From JAEUNJ01 sp052035955 (GTDB lineage: Bacteria; Pseudomonadota; Gammaproteobacteria; Burkholderiales; Rhodocyclaceae): DNA of 48,482 nt. The stretch spans positions 1 through 48,482 of the forward strand of contig JBPOHD010000020.1 in the NCBI GenBank assembly GCA_052035955.1, read 5' to 3'. Below the pieces are notes generated by a model, which saw nothing but the letters and a program-made list of their open reading frames with translations, ran no database searches and was not told where the DNA came from. Below, piece after piece: positions 22,505-30,250 of the stretch. Made by a program: the position numbers and the translations under genes. How positions within the stretch are numbered: the stretch's first letter is position 1; every line of letters starts with the position of its first letter.

Positions 22505-24307
22505 ATGTCGGCCGTGCCCGAAAGCATCGAGGCCAGGCGGGAGACGCCTTCCGTCGCCTATTCCGAGGATCCCCGGGACGTGGATTGGGTGGGGAAGAAC
22601 ATTCCCTGCCAGACCGCCTGTCCTGCCGGGACCAACATCCCCGCCTACATCCGCGCCATCGCCGAAAACCGGCACGGGGAGGCCTACGAGATCAACCGGG
22701 AGGCCAACGTGCTGCCCGGCGTCCTCGGGCGCATCTGCTCGCGACCCTGCGAATCGGCCTGCCGCCACGGCTGGCCGGGCAACGGCGAACCGGTGGCCAT
22801 CTGCCACCTGAAGCGCTCCGCCGCCGACCTGAAGCATGCCGGCCACCGCATCACCGAGCGCCTCTACGCACCCACCGGCAAGCGGGTGGCCATCGTCGGC
22901 GCCGGACCGGCCGGCGTCGCGGCCGCCCACGACCTGTCGGTGCTGGGTCATGACGTCACCATCTTCGAGCGCGAGTCCAGTTCGGGCGGCATGCTCCGCT
23001 ACGGCATCCCCGAGTTCCGCCTGCCGCGCGACATCCTCGATTTCGAGCTGCACAATGCCCTGCGCCTGGGCGTCGAGCTCAGGCTTTCCGCCGGCATCGG
23101 CAAGGAACCGGGCGAGACGCCGGTATCCGGCCTGCTGCGCGACTACGACTGCGTGCTGCTGGCCGCCGGCTGCATGGCCCCCCTGCCCCTGCCCCTGGAG
23201 GGCGACTGGAAGGGCAAGGACCCGGCCGACGTGTGCAAGGATGTGGTGCACGGCCTGCCCTTCCTGATGGCCCTGCACCGGGGCGAGACGCGCAAGGTGC
23301 GCCGCCGCGTCGCCGTCGTCGGCGCCGGCTTCACGGCCCTGGACTGCGCCCGGGTCGCCGTGCGCCTGGGCGCCGAGGAGGTGACCATCCACATCCGCAC
23401 CGCCGAGGAATACATCCCGGTGCCCAAGGAGGAGATCTTCGAGGCCAAGCGCGAGGGCATCCGCATCAAGGGCCTGCGCACCCCGGTCGGCGTCGTGCTG
23501 GACGAGAAGGGCCGCATGAAGGGCATCAAGTTCGTGCAGAACCGCCTGGGCGGCTGGCGTGAAGGCGGCCGGCGGCTGGCCATCCCCATCGAAGGGTCGG
23601 AATTCGTCGATCCCTGCGACACCATGCTGATCGCCATCGGCCAGAAGACGGTGAACGACTTCCTCGACGTCAAGGTGGAACTGGACCGCTGGCAGAACGT
23701 GCGCACCGGCGAGGACGGCATGACCTCGGTCAAGGGCCTGTTCGCCGCCGGCGACTTCGTCACCGGCCCGACCACGGTCATCGAGGCCATCGGCAAGGGC
23801 CGCAAGTCCGCCCTCAAGATCGACACCTGGCTGATGGGCCATCCGCGGCGAAAGAAGGTGGTGCGCATCCATCCCGTGGGCCAGCCCCTGCGAGAGCGGG
23901 CCTTCGACTTCATCGGCCGCCAGGAAATGCCCACCGCCCCGCTGCACGACCGGGTCCATTCCGGCACCCTGGAGGTGGAGACCGGTTTCGACCAGCCCCA
24001 CACCAACGAGGAATCCAAGCGCTGCTACCTCTGCAACCTGCGCTACCAGATCGACGTGGACCGCTGCATCTACTGCCGCGCCTGCATCGAGGTCGCGCCG
24101 CGGGCCTGCATCAAGCTGGTGTCCGGCGTCGAGGTGATGGAGGACGGCACCTACGGCAAGCTGACCGAGGCCAAGGAGTGGAACCAGGTGGGCGCCATCT
24201 GGATCGACAACAACGAGTGCATACGCTGCGGGGCCTGCTTCAAGGTCTGCCCGGTGAATTGCATCTCCATCACCCGCAACGAATTCACCGAGGTGGACAT
24301 CGCATGA
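22505..24307 (+). CDS. FAD/FeS NAD(P)H oxidoreductase, GltD/NfnB-like, with C-terminal ferredoxin domain
   Basis: 600 residues. The N-terminal helical FeS domain is CQTACPAGTNIPAYIRAI and CSRPCESACRHGW. The FAD fold is VAIVGAGPAGVAAAHDLSVL with GGMLRYGIPEFRLP. The NAD(P) fold is VAVVGAGFTALDCARVAVRL. The C-terminal ferredoxin domain contains CIYCRACIEVAPRAC and CIRCGACFKVCPVNC. It resembles the small subunit of glutamate synthase and Nfn-type flavoproteins. It lies in an operon with korAB and probably moves electrons between NAD(P)H and the low-potential ferredoxin pool. A related flavoprotein (KorC) is, as I recall, linked to the Thauera aromatica kor genes. ATG 22505 follows GAGAGGAGAAGCC and overlaps the next gene by 4 bases. 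Confidence 0.88.
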   Translation: MSAVPESIEARRETPSVAYSEDPRDVDWVGKNIPCQTACPAGTNIPAYIRAIAENRHGEAYEINREANVLPGVLGRICSRPCESACRHGWPGNGEPVAICHLKRSAADLKHAGHRITERLYAPTGKRVAIVGAGPAGVAAAHDLSVLGHDVTIFERESSSGGMLRYGIPEFRLPRDILDFELHNALRLGVELRLSAGIGKEPGETPVSGLLRDYDCVLLAAGCMAPLPLPLEGDWKGKDPADVCKDVVHGLPFLMALHRGETRKVRRRVAVVGAGFTALDCARVAVRLGAEEVTIHIRTAEEYIPVPKEEIFEAKREGIRIKGLRTPVGVVLDEKGRMKGIKFVQNRLGGWREGGRRLAIPIEGSEFVDPCDTMLIAIGQKTVNDFLDVKVELDRWQNVRTGEDGMTSVKGLFAAGDFVTGPTTVIEAIGKGRKSALKIDTWLMGHPRRKKVVRIHPVGQPLRERAFDFIGRQEMPTAPLHDRVHSGTLEVETGFDQPHTNEESKRCYLCNLRYQIDVDRCIYCRACIEVAPRACIKLVSGVEVMEDGTYGKLTEAKEWNQVGAIWIDNNECIRCGACFKVCPVNCISITRNEFTEVDIA

Positions 24308-25347
24308 AAACCGCTCCCCGCCACCATGTGATCGTCGGCAGCGGCGTCGCCGGCGCCCAGGCCGCCCGCACCCTGCGGGCCCGGGAACCGGAAGCCCGCA
24401 TCAGCATGCTCACCCTGTCGACCCTGCCCTTCTACAACCGCTACGACCTGCCCCAGGTCTTCCGCGGTCGCCAGGACTGGCACCAGTTCCTCGGCGATCC
24501 GCCCGAGTATTACCTGGAGAACCGCATCGAGCTGCGCCGCTGCACCCAGGTGGCCAACGTGGACAGCCAGCGCAAGGTGATCACCCTGGGCCACAACGAG
24601 GAAATGCAGTACGACACCCTCGTCGTCGCCTCCGGGGGCCGCGCCTACCTGCCGGAGGAACTCAGCGAATTCCGCCACCTGCTGGACGGCTTCGGCTCCT
24701 ACGAGCAGGCCATGTCCGTGCGCCGCAAGGTGCCCGAGGGCGGCACGGTGATGCTGCTCGGCGGCGACATGATCGGCCTCGACCTGGCGCGCACGCTGCT
24801 GGACACCGGCCACACCGTCGTGCTGGTCACCGACGAGCACACCTTCTGGCCGCACCAGGTGGGCGACGAGGAGAAGAAGGAACTGCTGGCCGTGCTGGAG
24901 AAGATGGGCGTCGAGATCATTGCCGCCGACTGCGAGGGCGGCATCGACTCTATCCAGGAGGGGGCCAAGGGCCTCCCCGCCCGGCGGGTCATCTTCGGCG
25001 GCGGCCGCGACCGCTATGCCGACGTGATCATGCCCTTCTACGGCCTGCTGCCTTCGGTGGAATTCATGCTCGGCTCCGGCGTGGACATCGAGCGCGGCCT
25101 GCTGGTGAACCCGGCCCTGCGCACCACCAACGATGCCATCTACGCCGCCGGCGACGTCTGCCAGATCTGGTCCGACGAGGAAAAGCGCTACCGTTTCTAC
25201 TACGGCTGGAAGAACGTGCGGGCCATGGGCGAACTGGCCGCCCGCAACATCACCGGCGAGGACGAGGCCTTCGCTCCCACCCAGGACGAGACCCTGCACA
25301 TCCACGACGGCGTGACCATCCATTCGCCCTTCTGGGAGTATGCCTGA
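24304..25347 (+). CDS. rubredoxin/ferredoxin-reductase-like FAD oxidoreductase
   Basis: 347 residues of the two-dinucleotide-binding-domain flavoprotein family. The FAD fold is HVIVGSGVAGAQAARTL followed by LPFYNRYDLPQVFRG. The central NAD(P) fold is VMLLGGDMIGLDLARTLLDT. The FAD-closing motif is DAIYAAGDVCQIW. It overlaps both neighbours (ATGA upstream, TGATG downstream), so the four genes are translated as a unit. It probably provides a second electron entry or exit for the kor system. The specific carrier is not deducible. Confidence 0.85.
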   Translation: MKTAPRHHVIVGSGVAGAQAARTLRAREPEARISMLTLSTLPFYNRYDLPQVFRGRQDWHQFLGDPPEYYLENRIELRRCTQVANVDSQRKVITLGHNEEMQYDTLVVASGGRAYLPEELSEFRHLLDGFGSYEQAMSVRRKVPEGGTVMLLGGDMIGLDLARTLLDTGHTVVLVTDEHTFWPHQVGDEEKKELLAVLEKMGVEIIAADCEGGIDSIQEGAKGLPARRVIFGGGRDRYADVIMPFYGLLPSVEFMLGSGVDIERGLLVNPALRTTNDAIYAAGDVCQIWSDEEKRYRFYYGWKNVRAMGELAARNITGEDEAFAPTQDETLHIHDGVTIHSPFWEYA

Positions 25348-27122
25348 TGAAAACCGACATCCAGATCGCCATCTGCGGCTCGGCCGGCGAAGGCACCATC
25401 GCCGCCGGCGACATCCTGCGCAATGCGCTGGCCGGGGCCGGCTACCGGGTCATCAGCTTCGACGCCTATCCGGCCGAGATCCGCGGTTTCGGCAAGTGCG
25501 TCGCCCGGCTGCGCGTGACTACCGAGCAGGCCTACTCGCTGAAGGAGAAGTCCGACGTCCTGGTCTGCCTGAACGACGAGCACGGCATCCCCCACGTGGG
25601 CGAGGTGCGTGACTTCGGCGCCGTCATCTACGAGGCCAAGTCCATCGTCCATCTCGCCGAGGGCAGCCACGTCAGCGGCCACATCCGGCCCGCCCAGGTG
25701 CCCTACCCCCTGGCCATCCGGGAGCTTTCCGAGCGGGCCACGGGCGCCATCCGTTCCCGCAACATGGTGGTGCTGGGCTACATCGCCGGCCTCTTCCACC
25801 TGGCCAAGGAGCCCTTCGAGAAGATCATCAACACCAAGTTCAAGGGCAAGGGCAAGGCCGCCGAGGACAACCACAAGGCCTTCGAGGCCGGCTACGAGAC
25901 GGGAGCCGCCACCTTCAAGCTGGACGACGTGAGCTTCGGGCCGCCGGGCAAGGGCCTGCAGGCGGTGATGCTGAACGGCAACGCCGCCGTCGCCAAGGGC
26001 TGCCTGGATGCCGGCATCGACAACTTCTTCGGCTATCCGATCACCCCGGCCACCACCATCATGGAGCGCCTGGCCGTCGAGATGCCCAAGCGCGGCAAGC
26101 GCCTGCTGCAGACCGAGGACGAGATCGCCGCCATCTCCACCACCATCGGCGCCGGCTACACGGGCGCCCGGGCGGCCACGGCGACCTCCGGCCCCGGCCT
26201 CGCCCTGATGTCGGAAATGCTCGGCCTGGGCATCATGGCCGAAGTGCCCTCCGTGGTCTTCGTCTCCCAGCGCGGCGGCCCGTCCACGGGCATCCCCACC
26301 AAGACGGAGCAGTCGGACCGCAACATCGCCCTCTACGGCGGCCACGGGGACGCGCCGCGCATCGTGCTGGCGCCGACCAACGTGGAAGGCTGCTACCGCT
26401 GCGCCGGCAAGGCCTTCGAGATGGCCGAGCGCTACCAGACGCCGGTCATCGTGCTGCTCGACCTGTATCTCTCGAACCGCTACGAGACGGTGGTGATGCC
26501 GGCCAAGCCGCCCTTCGAGCCCAACTGCGACAAGCCCCTGCCCAAGGCGGACCTGGGCGCCGGCTACAAGCGCTTCGCCTTCACCGACGACCACGTCAGC
26601 CCCCGCTCCCTGCCGGGCATGGCCGGCGGCATGCACGTGGTCACCGGCCTGGAGCACAACGAACTGGGGCGGGTGAACGAGCAGCCGGAAATGCACGAGG
26701 CCATGAGCCGCAAGCGCCACGAAAAGCTCAAGGCGGCCCTGCAGCACCCGGACTTCACCCACTACAAGCGCTTCGGCGACGAGGGGCGGGTGGACGTGGG
26801 CATCCTGGCCTGGGGCTCCACCGTCGGCGAGTGCCTGGAAGTCATGTTCCTCGCCCACCTGGAGGGCATCGCCTGCGCCGTCATGAAGGTGGTCATGCTC
26901 TCCCCCTTCCCGACGGCGGCGGTCTCCGCCTTCATGGACGACTGCGACGCCGTGCTGGTGCCGGAACTCAACTACCAGGGCCAGTTCGCCCAGTTGATCC
27001 AGGCCGAGACCGGCCGCCCCGTCCAGCGCTACGACCGCGTCACCGGCACGCCGATGCGCGTCGAGGACATCATGGCCCAGGTGCGCCGCCTGGCCAAGGC
27101 GGCCACCCGGAAAGCTGCCTGA
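25347..27122 (+). CDS. korA: 2-oxoacid:ferredoxin oxidoreductase, fused gamma-alpha subunit (2-oxoglutarate type)
   Basis: 591 residues, the size expected for the alpha subunit of the (alpha-beta)2 2-oxoglutarate:ferredoxin oxidoreductase of Thauera. Residues 1-180 form the gamma-like domain (ICGSAGEGTIAAGDILRNAL). Residues 200-580 form the alpha domain: FFGYPITPATTIMERLA, QTEDEIAAISTTIGAGYTG and TATSGPGLALMSE. The enzyme oxidatively decarboxylates a 2-oxoacid to acyl-CoA and reduces ferredoxin, useful for anaerobic aromatic-ring reduction. Substrate 2-oxoglutarate is inferred from the family. The gene overlaps the preceding stop by 1 base and is separated from korB by a repeat element. Confidence 0.9.
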   Translation: MKTDIQIAICGSAGEGTIAAGDILRNALAGAGYRVISFDAYPAEIRGFGKCVARLRVTTEQAYSLKEKSDVLVCLNDEHGIPHVGEVRDFGAVIYEAKSIVHLAEGSHVSGHIRPAQVPYPLAIRELSERATGAIRSRNMVVLGYIAGLFHLAKEPFEKIINTKFKGKGKAAEDNHKAFEAGYETGAATFKLDDVSFGPPGKGLQAVMLNGNAAVAKGCLDAGIDNFFGYPITPATTIMERLAVEMPKRGKRLLQTEDEIAAISTTIGAGYTGARAATATSGPGLALMSEMLGLGIMAEVPSVVFVSQRGGPSTGIPTKTEQSDRNIALYGGHGDAPRIVLAPTNVEGCYRCAGKAFEMAERYQTPVIVLLDLYLSNRYETVVMPAKPPFEPNCDKPLPKADLGAGYKRFAFTDDHVSPRSLPGMAGGMHVVTGLEHNELGRVNEQPEMHEAMSRKRHEKLKAALQHPDFTHYKRFGDEGRVDVGILAWGSTVGECLEVMFLAHLEGIACAVMKVVMLSPFPTAAVSAFMDDCDAVLVPELNYQGQFAQLIQAETGRPVQRYDRVTGTPMRVEDIMAQVRRLAKAATRKAA

Positions 27123-27135
27123 AGAGGCCAATGCA

Positions 27136-27234
27136 TTCACCACGGAGGGCGCAGAGGACGCGGAGGAAGGACGAAGAAGACAAATTCGGGATTTCTCGGA
27201 TTTTCTCTGCGTCCTCTGTGCCCTCTGCGGTGAA
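27136..27234. repeat. MITE-like inverted repeat between korA and korB (empty form)
   Basis: The left arm begins TTCACCACGGAGGGCGCAG and continues GAGGACGCGGAGGA (27136-27167). The right arm (27204-27234) is its near-perfect inverse: TCTCTGCGTCCTCTGTG then CCCTCTGCGGTGAA. A 36-base loop separates them. In RNA this gives a stem of about 30 bp inside the operon. Related arms occur at 43279 and 44006. Confidence 0.8.
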
Positions 27235-27262
27235 CGGTTTTTGAAGAATTGAGGAACCCACG

Positions 27263-28141
27263 ATGACCCCGCAACCGATCTACCTCGAAGAGAAGCTCAA
27301 GGAAGTCCAGGAGTCGGGCCGGCTGGCCTACCGTTCCAAGTCCATGCCCACCTGGTGCCCGGGCTGCGGCTACTTCAGCATCGTGGACGGCCTGCCCGGC
27401 GCCCTGAACGACCTGGGCATCGCCCCCAAGGATGCCGTCGTCGTATCCGGCATCGGCTGTTCGTCCCGCTTCCCCTTCTTCGTGAACACCTACGGCTTCC
27501 ACACCCTGCACGGCCGCGTGCTGCCGGTGGCCACCGGCATCAAGACCGCCAACGATGCCCTGACCGTGATCGCGGTGGGCGGCGACGGCGACGGCTTCGC
27601 CATCGGCGGCGGCCACGTGCCCCACGCCGCGCGGCGCAACATCGACCTCACCTACCTGCTGTTCGACAACGGCATCTACGGCCTCACCAAGGGGCAGACG
27701 TCGCCCACCTCCTCGGTCGGCTTCAAGACCTCCACCAGCCCCTACGAGAACCCGGACCAGCCCCTGAATCCGCTGCTCATGGTGCTCACCTACGGCGCCA
27801 CCTGGGTCGGCCAGGCCTACGCCGGGCGGCCGCAGCAACTGGAGGCCATGATCAAGCAGGCCATCGCCCACCGGGGCTTCTCCTACCTGCACATCCTCTC
27901 GCCCTGCGTCACCTTCGACAAGACGGACCGCACCTACGTCCGCCTGGGCGACCTGGTGCGCGACCTGCCGGCCGGCCACGACAAGGCCGACCTGGGCGCC
28001 GCGCTGCACCTGGCCATGGACACCGCGACCCCGGCCCTGGGCGTCTTCTACGAGGCCCAGCGCCCGACCCTCGCCGACGCCCTGGACGGGCTGGTGGAGA
28101 AGGCCGGGGGGAGCCTGGGGCAGAAGCGAAGGACGGCGTAG
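27263..28141 (+). CDS. korB: 2-oxoacid:ferredoxin oxidoreductase beta subunit
   Basis: 292 residues. TPP- and FeS-binding subunit partnering KorA. CPGCGYFSIVDGL and GIGCSSRFPFF carry three cluster cysteines, and SPCVTF the fourth. The TPP/Mg motif is GDGDGFAIGGGH followed by LTYLLFDNGIYGLTKGQTSP. GAGGAACCCACG precedes the ATG. Unlike the three upstream genes, which overlap, it is separated by 140 bases containing the MITE-like repeat, so it may rely on its own ribosome binding site or on read-through of a strong hairpin. No terminator with a T-tract follows. Confidence 0.92.
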   Translation: MTPQPIYLEEKLKEVQESGRLAYRSKSMPTWCPGCGYFSIVDGLPGALNDLGIAPKDAVVVSGIGCSSRFPFFVNTYGFHTLHGRVLPVATGIKTANDALTVIAVGGDGDGFAIGGGHVPHAARRNIDLTYLLFDNGIYGLTKGQTSPTSSVGFKTSTSPYENPDQPLNPLLMVLTYGATWVGQAYAGRPQQLEAMIKQAIAHRGFSYLHILSPCVTFDKTDRTYVRLGDLVRDLPAGHDKADLGAALHLAMDTATPALGVFYEAQRPTLADALDGLVEKAGGSLGQKRRTA

Positions 28142-28207
28142 GCATTCCCGACGCGCCCTCTTTCGCTACGAGCGACCCGCCGGGTGGCGACGCCCGGCCA
28201 AGCCGCT

Positions 28208-28321
28208 GGAGAGGTCGTGCGCGGCGGGTCCTGGAACAATCACCGGGACAACGCGCGCCGCGTCTGGCGCGGCAGTAATCGCACCGGCTTGGTGGCAGCA
28301 CGCCCGAAACGGCATTTCGGA
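28208..28321 (+). pseudogene. C-terminal stub of a formylglycine-generating-enzyme/SUMF1-like protein
   Basis: The frame reads GEVVRGGSWNNHRDNARRVW followed by RGSNRTG. It matches the conserved C-terminal signature (RGGSWNN...R...R...R) of FGE/SUMF1-fold proteins, which include targets of diversity-generating retroelements. The usual N-x-GFR ending is missing; after about 28321 the frame is unlike the family and the N-terminal 200 residues are absent. It is a fossil left between the kor operon and the VapBC pair. Confidence 0.5.
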
Positions 28322-28553
28322 ACACCGGATTCGCCTGGAATCATGCAAAGAATCCGGCCGCCGCCCGTTCGTCTCGGCCAATGCGCCGCCGCGCAGGGCG
28401 GACGCGTCCATCGTCTTGCCTTGGTCCCGCCTTGGTCGAGGCTTCGTCGAACCCCGCATCCCCGCTTTTCGGTTCCCGTTTTCGGGCATGGCCGGCCCCG
28501 GTTCGGCGATCCGCTGGCGGCACCAAGGTCGGAGCGTGTGGCTGGACGTGTAG

Positions 28554-28571
28554 AATGACCATGTAGTCATT
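28554..28571. promoter_or_regulatory. inverted repeat AATGAC-N6-GTCATT before the VapBC operon
   Basis: Perfect 6-bp arms (28554-28559 and 28566-28571) lie 15 bases before the antitoxin ATG and overlap a TAGAAT hexamer that could be the -10. The position suits autoregulation by the antitoxin. Confidence 0.4.
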
Positions 28572-28586
28572 TTCCGGGAGCCGGCC

Positions 28587-28817
28587 ATGCGAAACATCCC
28601 CGTCGTCGAAGCCAAGGCCCATTTCTCGGCCCTCCTGGCCGATGTGGAGCGCGGCGAGGAAGTGGCGATCACCCGCCACGGCCGGGTGATCGCCCGCCTG
28701 GTGCCCGACACCCCGCGCATGGCCGCGGAGGCCTTTCGGCCCTTGTGGGAAGAGGAGCCGACCGACCTCGTCGCACCCGCGGACGCGCCCCCGGAACCCG
28801 TGCCGCCGCTGGATTGA
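28587..28817 (+). CDS. Phd/VapB-type antitoxin
   Basis: 76 residues. The Phd fold is MRNIPVVEAKAHFSALLADV with ERGEEVAITRHGRVIARLV. An acidic, proline-rich tail (WEEEPTDLVAPADAPPEPVP) would wrap the toxin. CGGGAGCCGGCC is a moderate ribosome binding site. It ends 6 bases before the PIN-domain gene. It is expected to neutralise that toxin and repress the operon. Confidence 0.88.
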   Translation: MRNIPVVEAKAHFSALLADVERGEEVAITRHGRVIARLVPDTPRMAAEAFRPLWEEEPTDLVAPADAPPEPVPPLD

Positions 28818-28823
28818 GCCGCC

Positions 28824-29225
28824 ATGCGCTACCTGCTGGATACCAACATCCTGATCGCCGCCATGAAGGGGCACACCGAGCTGAAGGAACGGCTGGCGCT
28901 GACGCCCCTCGACGATCTGGTGTTCTCCAGCGTGGTGCTCGGGGAACTCGAGTTCGGCGCGGAAAAGAGCGCGCAGCCGGAACGGAACCGGGCACGGCTG
29001 GCGGAATTGACCGCGCGCCTGCCGGTGGCTTCCGTCGGCGCGGAGGCCAGCCGGTGCTACGGCATCGTCCGTGCAAGCCTGGAGAAGCAGGGAACGCCCA
29101 TCGGCGCCAACGACCTGTGGATCGCCGCGCACGCCCTGGCCCTGGGCGCCGTCCTGGTCACCGACAACACCCGGGAGTTCGCCCGGGTGCCGGGGCTGCG
29201 CCTGGAGAACTGGCTCTCTCCCTGA
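28824..29225 (+). CDS. VapC-type PIN-domain ribonuclease toxin
   Basis: 133 residues. The PIN active-site acidic residues are present: LLDTNILIAAMKG, then LGELEFGAEKS, GANDLWIAAHALALG and VTDNTREF. VapC toxins cut tRNA or rRNA. It forms a two-gene operon with the Phd-type antitoxin upstream. The pair sits between the kor operon and hpnCDE, beside a gene stub, suggesting insertion. The RNA target cannot be predicted from sequence. Confidence 0.9.
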   Translation: MRYLLDTNILIAAMKGHTELKERLALTPLDDLVFSSVVLGELEFGAEKSAQPERNRARLAELTARLPVASVGAEASRCYGIVRASLEKQGTPIGANDLWIAAHALALGAVLVTDNTREFARVPGLRLENWLSP

Positions 29226-29261
29226 CCCGCCGCCCGGTTCGCCGGCCGGACCGGACAAACG

Positions 29262-30083
29262 ATGCCCGTCGATCACTACGAGAACTTCCCCGTCGCGTCC
29301 TTCCTGCTGCCGCCCGAACTGCGGGAGCCGGTGGCGGCCATCTACGCCTTCGCCCGCAGCGCCGACGACTTCGCCGACGAGGGCGACCTGCCGGCGGCCG
29401 AGCGCCTAGCGCGGCTCGATGCCTACCGACGGGAACTGGATGCCATCGCGACGGGGCATCCCACTGACCATCCCGTCTTCCAGCGCCTGCGGCCCCAGAT
29501 CGCCGCCCACGGCCTGCCCCTGCAACGCTTCCGCGACCTGCTGGACGCCTTTTCCCAGGACGTGGGCAAGACCCGCTACGCCGATTTTCCCGAACTGATG
29601 GACTACTGCCGCCGCTCGGCGGACCCGGTGGGACGACTGCTGCTGCGGCTCTTCCGCGCCGAGGGGGAAGAGAACCTGCGCCGCTCGGACTGCATCTGCT
29701 CGGCCCTGCAGCTGATCAACCACTGGCAGGACGTGGCCATCGACTGGAAGAAGGGGCGAATCTACCTGCCGGCCGAGGACCTGGCCCGTTTCGGCGTCGG
29801 CGAGGCGGCCATCGGCGAAGGCCGCTGCGACGCGGCCTGGCGGGCCCTGATGGCCTTCCAGGTGGCGCGGGCGCGGACGATGATGCGCGAAGGGGCGCCG
29901 CTGGCCGCCGCCCTGCCCGGCCGCATCGGGCTGGAACTGCGGGCCATCGTCGCCGGCGGCCTGCGCATCCTGGAGAAGATCGAGGCGGCAGGTTACGACG
30001 TCTTCCGCCGCCGGCCGACCCTGGGCAGGCTGGACTGGCCCGTGGTCCTTTCCCGGGCCATACTCTTTCACCATGACGCCTGA
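29262..30083 (+). CDS. hpnC: squalene-pathway enzyme HpnC (hydroxysqualene synthase)
   Basis: 273 residues of the trans-isoprenyl-diphosphate synthase head-to-head family. The first aspartate-rich motif is FARSADDFADEGD; the second is INHWQDVAIDWKKGRIYLP. In the three-enzyme route HpnD makes presqualene diphosphate from two farnesyl diphosphates, HpnC converts it to hydroxysqualene and HpnE reduces that to squalene for hopanoids. Its last codons lie within the first copy of the tandem repeat that duplicates the hpnD start, and its TGA (30081-30083) falls inside that copy. Confidence 0.93.
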   Translation: MPVDHYENFPVASFLLPPELREPVAAIYAFARSADDFADEGDLPAAERLARLDAYRRELDAIATGHPTDHPVFQRLRPQIAAHGLPLQRFRDLLDAFSQDVGKTRYADFPELMDYCRRSADPVGRLLLRLFRAEGEENLRRSDCICSALQLINHWQDVAIDWKKGRIYLPAEDLARFGVGEAAIGEGRCDAAWRALMAFQVARARTMMREGAPLAAALPGRIGLELRAIVAGGLRILEKIEAAGYDVFRRRPTLGRLDWPVVLSRAILFHHDA

Positions 30084-30250
30084 CGAGTACTGCCGGCAGC
30101 GGGCCGCCGGATCCCTCGCACGTTGGCCGGGCGGCCCGGCCATCTTTGCTCCACAATCCCGCCCGTGACTCCCGACGAATACTGCCAGCAACGGGCCGCC
30201 GGGTCCTTGGCGCGCGGCCCGGCCATCTTTGCCCCACAATCCCGCCCGTG
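30073..30250 (+). repeat. tandem triplication of the hpnD translation-start region
   Basis: Three diverged copies of a start codon followed by ACsCCyGACGAxTACTGCC occur at 30073 (ATG), 30165 (GTG) and 30248 (GTG), with periods of 92 and 83 bases. Each of the first two encodes MTPDEYCRQRAA- or VTPDEYCQQRAA-like residues, then GSLAR..GPAIFAPQSRP and a TGA that overlaps the GTG of the next copy. Only the third continues into hpnD. Confidence 0.85.

Larger units (their letters stand above)
28142..28586. other. non-coding gap after the kor operon with a gene stub
   Basis: About 445 bases without an intact gene. They hold the formylglycine-enzyme-like stub at 28208-28321, a GCCGGG/CCCGGC stem near 28180-28199 with no T-tract, and the inverted repeat before the antitoxin start at 28554. 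Nothing else is recognised. Confidence 0.5.

Noticed and set aside
25200..27143. 647-codon minus-strand frame opposite korA
   Set aside because: Shadow of korA: composition typical of antisense and no recognisable motif.
28208..28321. Active diversity-generating retroelement
   Set aside because: No reverse transcriptase, template repeat or full target gene in the window; only a stub of a target-like fold.
30146..30247. Upstream TTG extension of hpnD
   Set aside because: The extra 34 residues come from the repeated decoy region in another frame and do not resemble HpnD; the family start is at GTG 30248.
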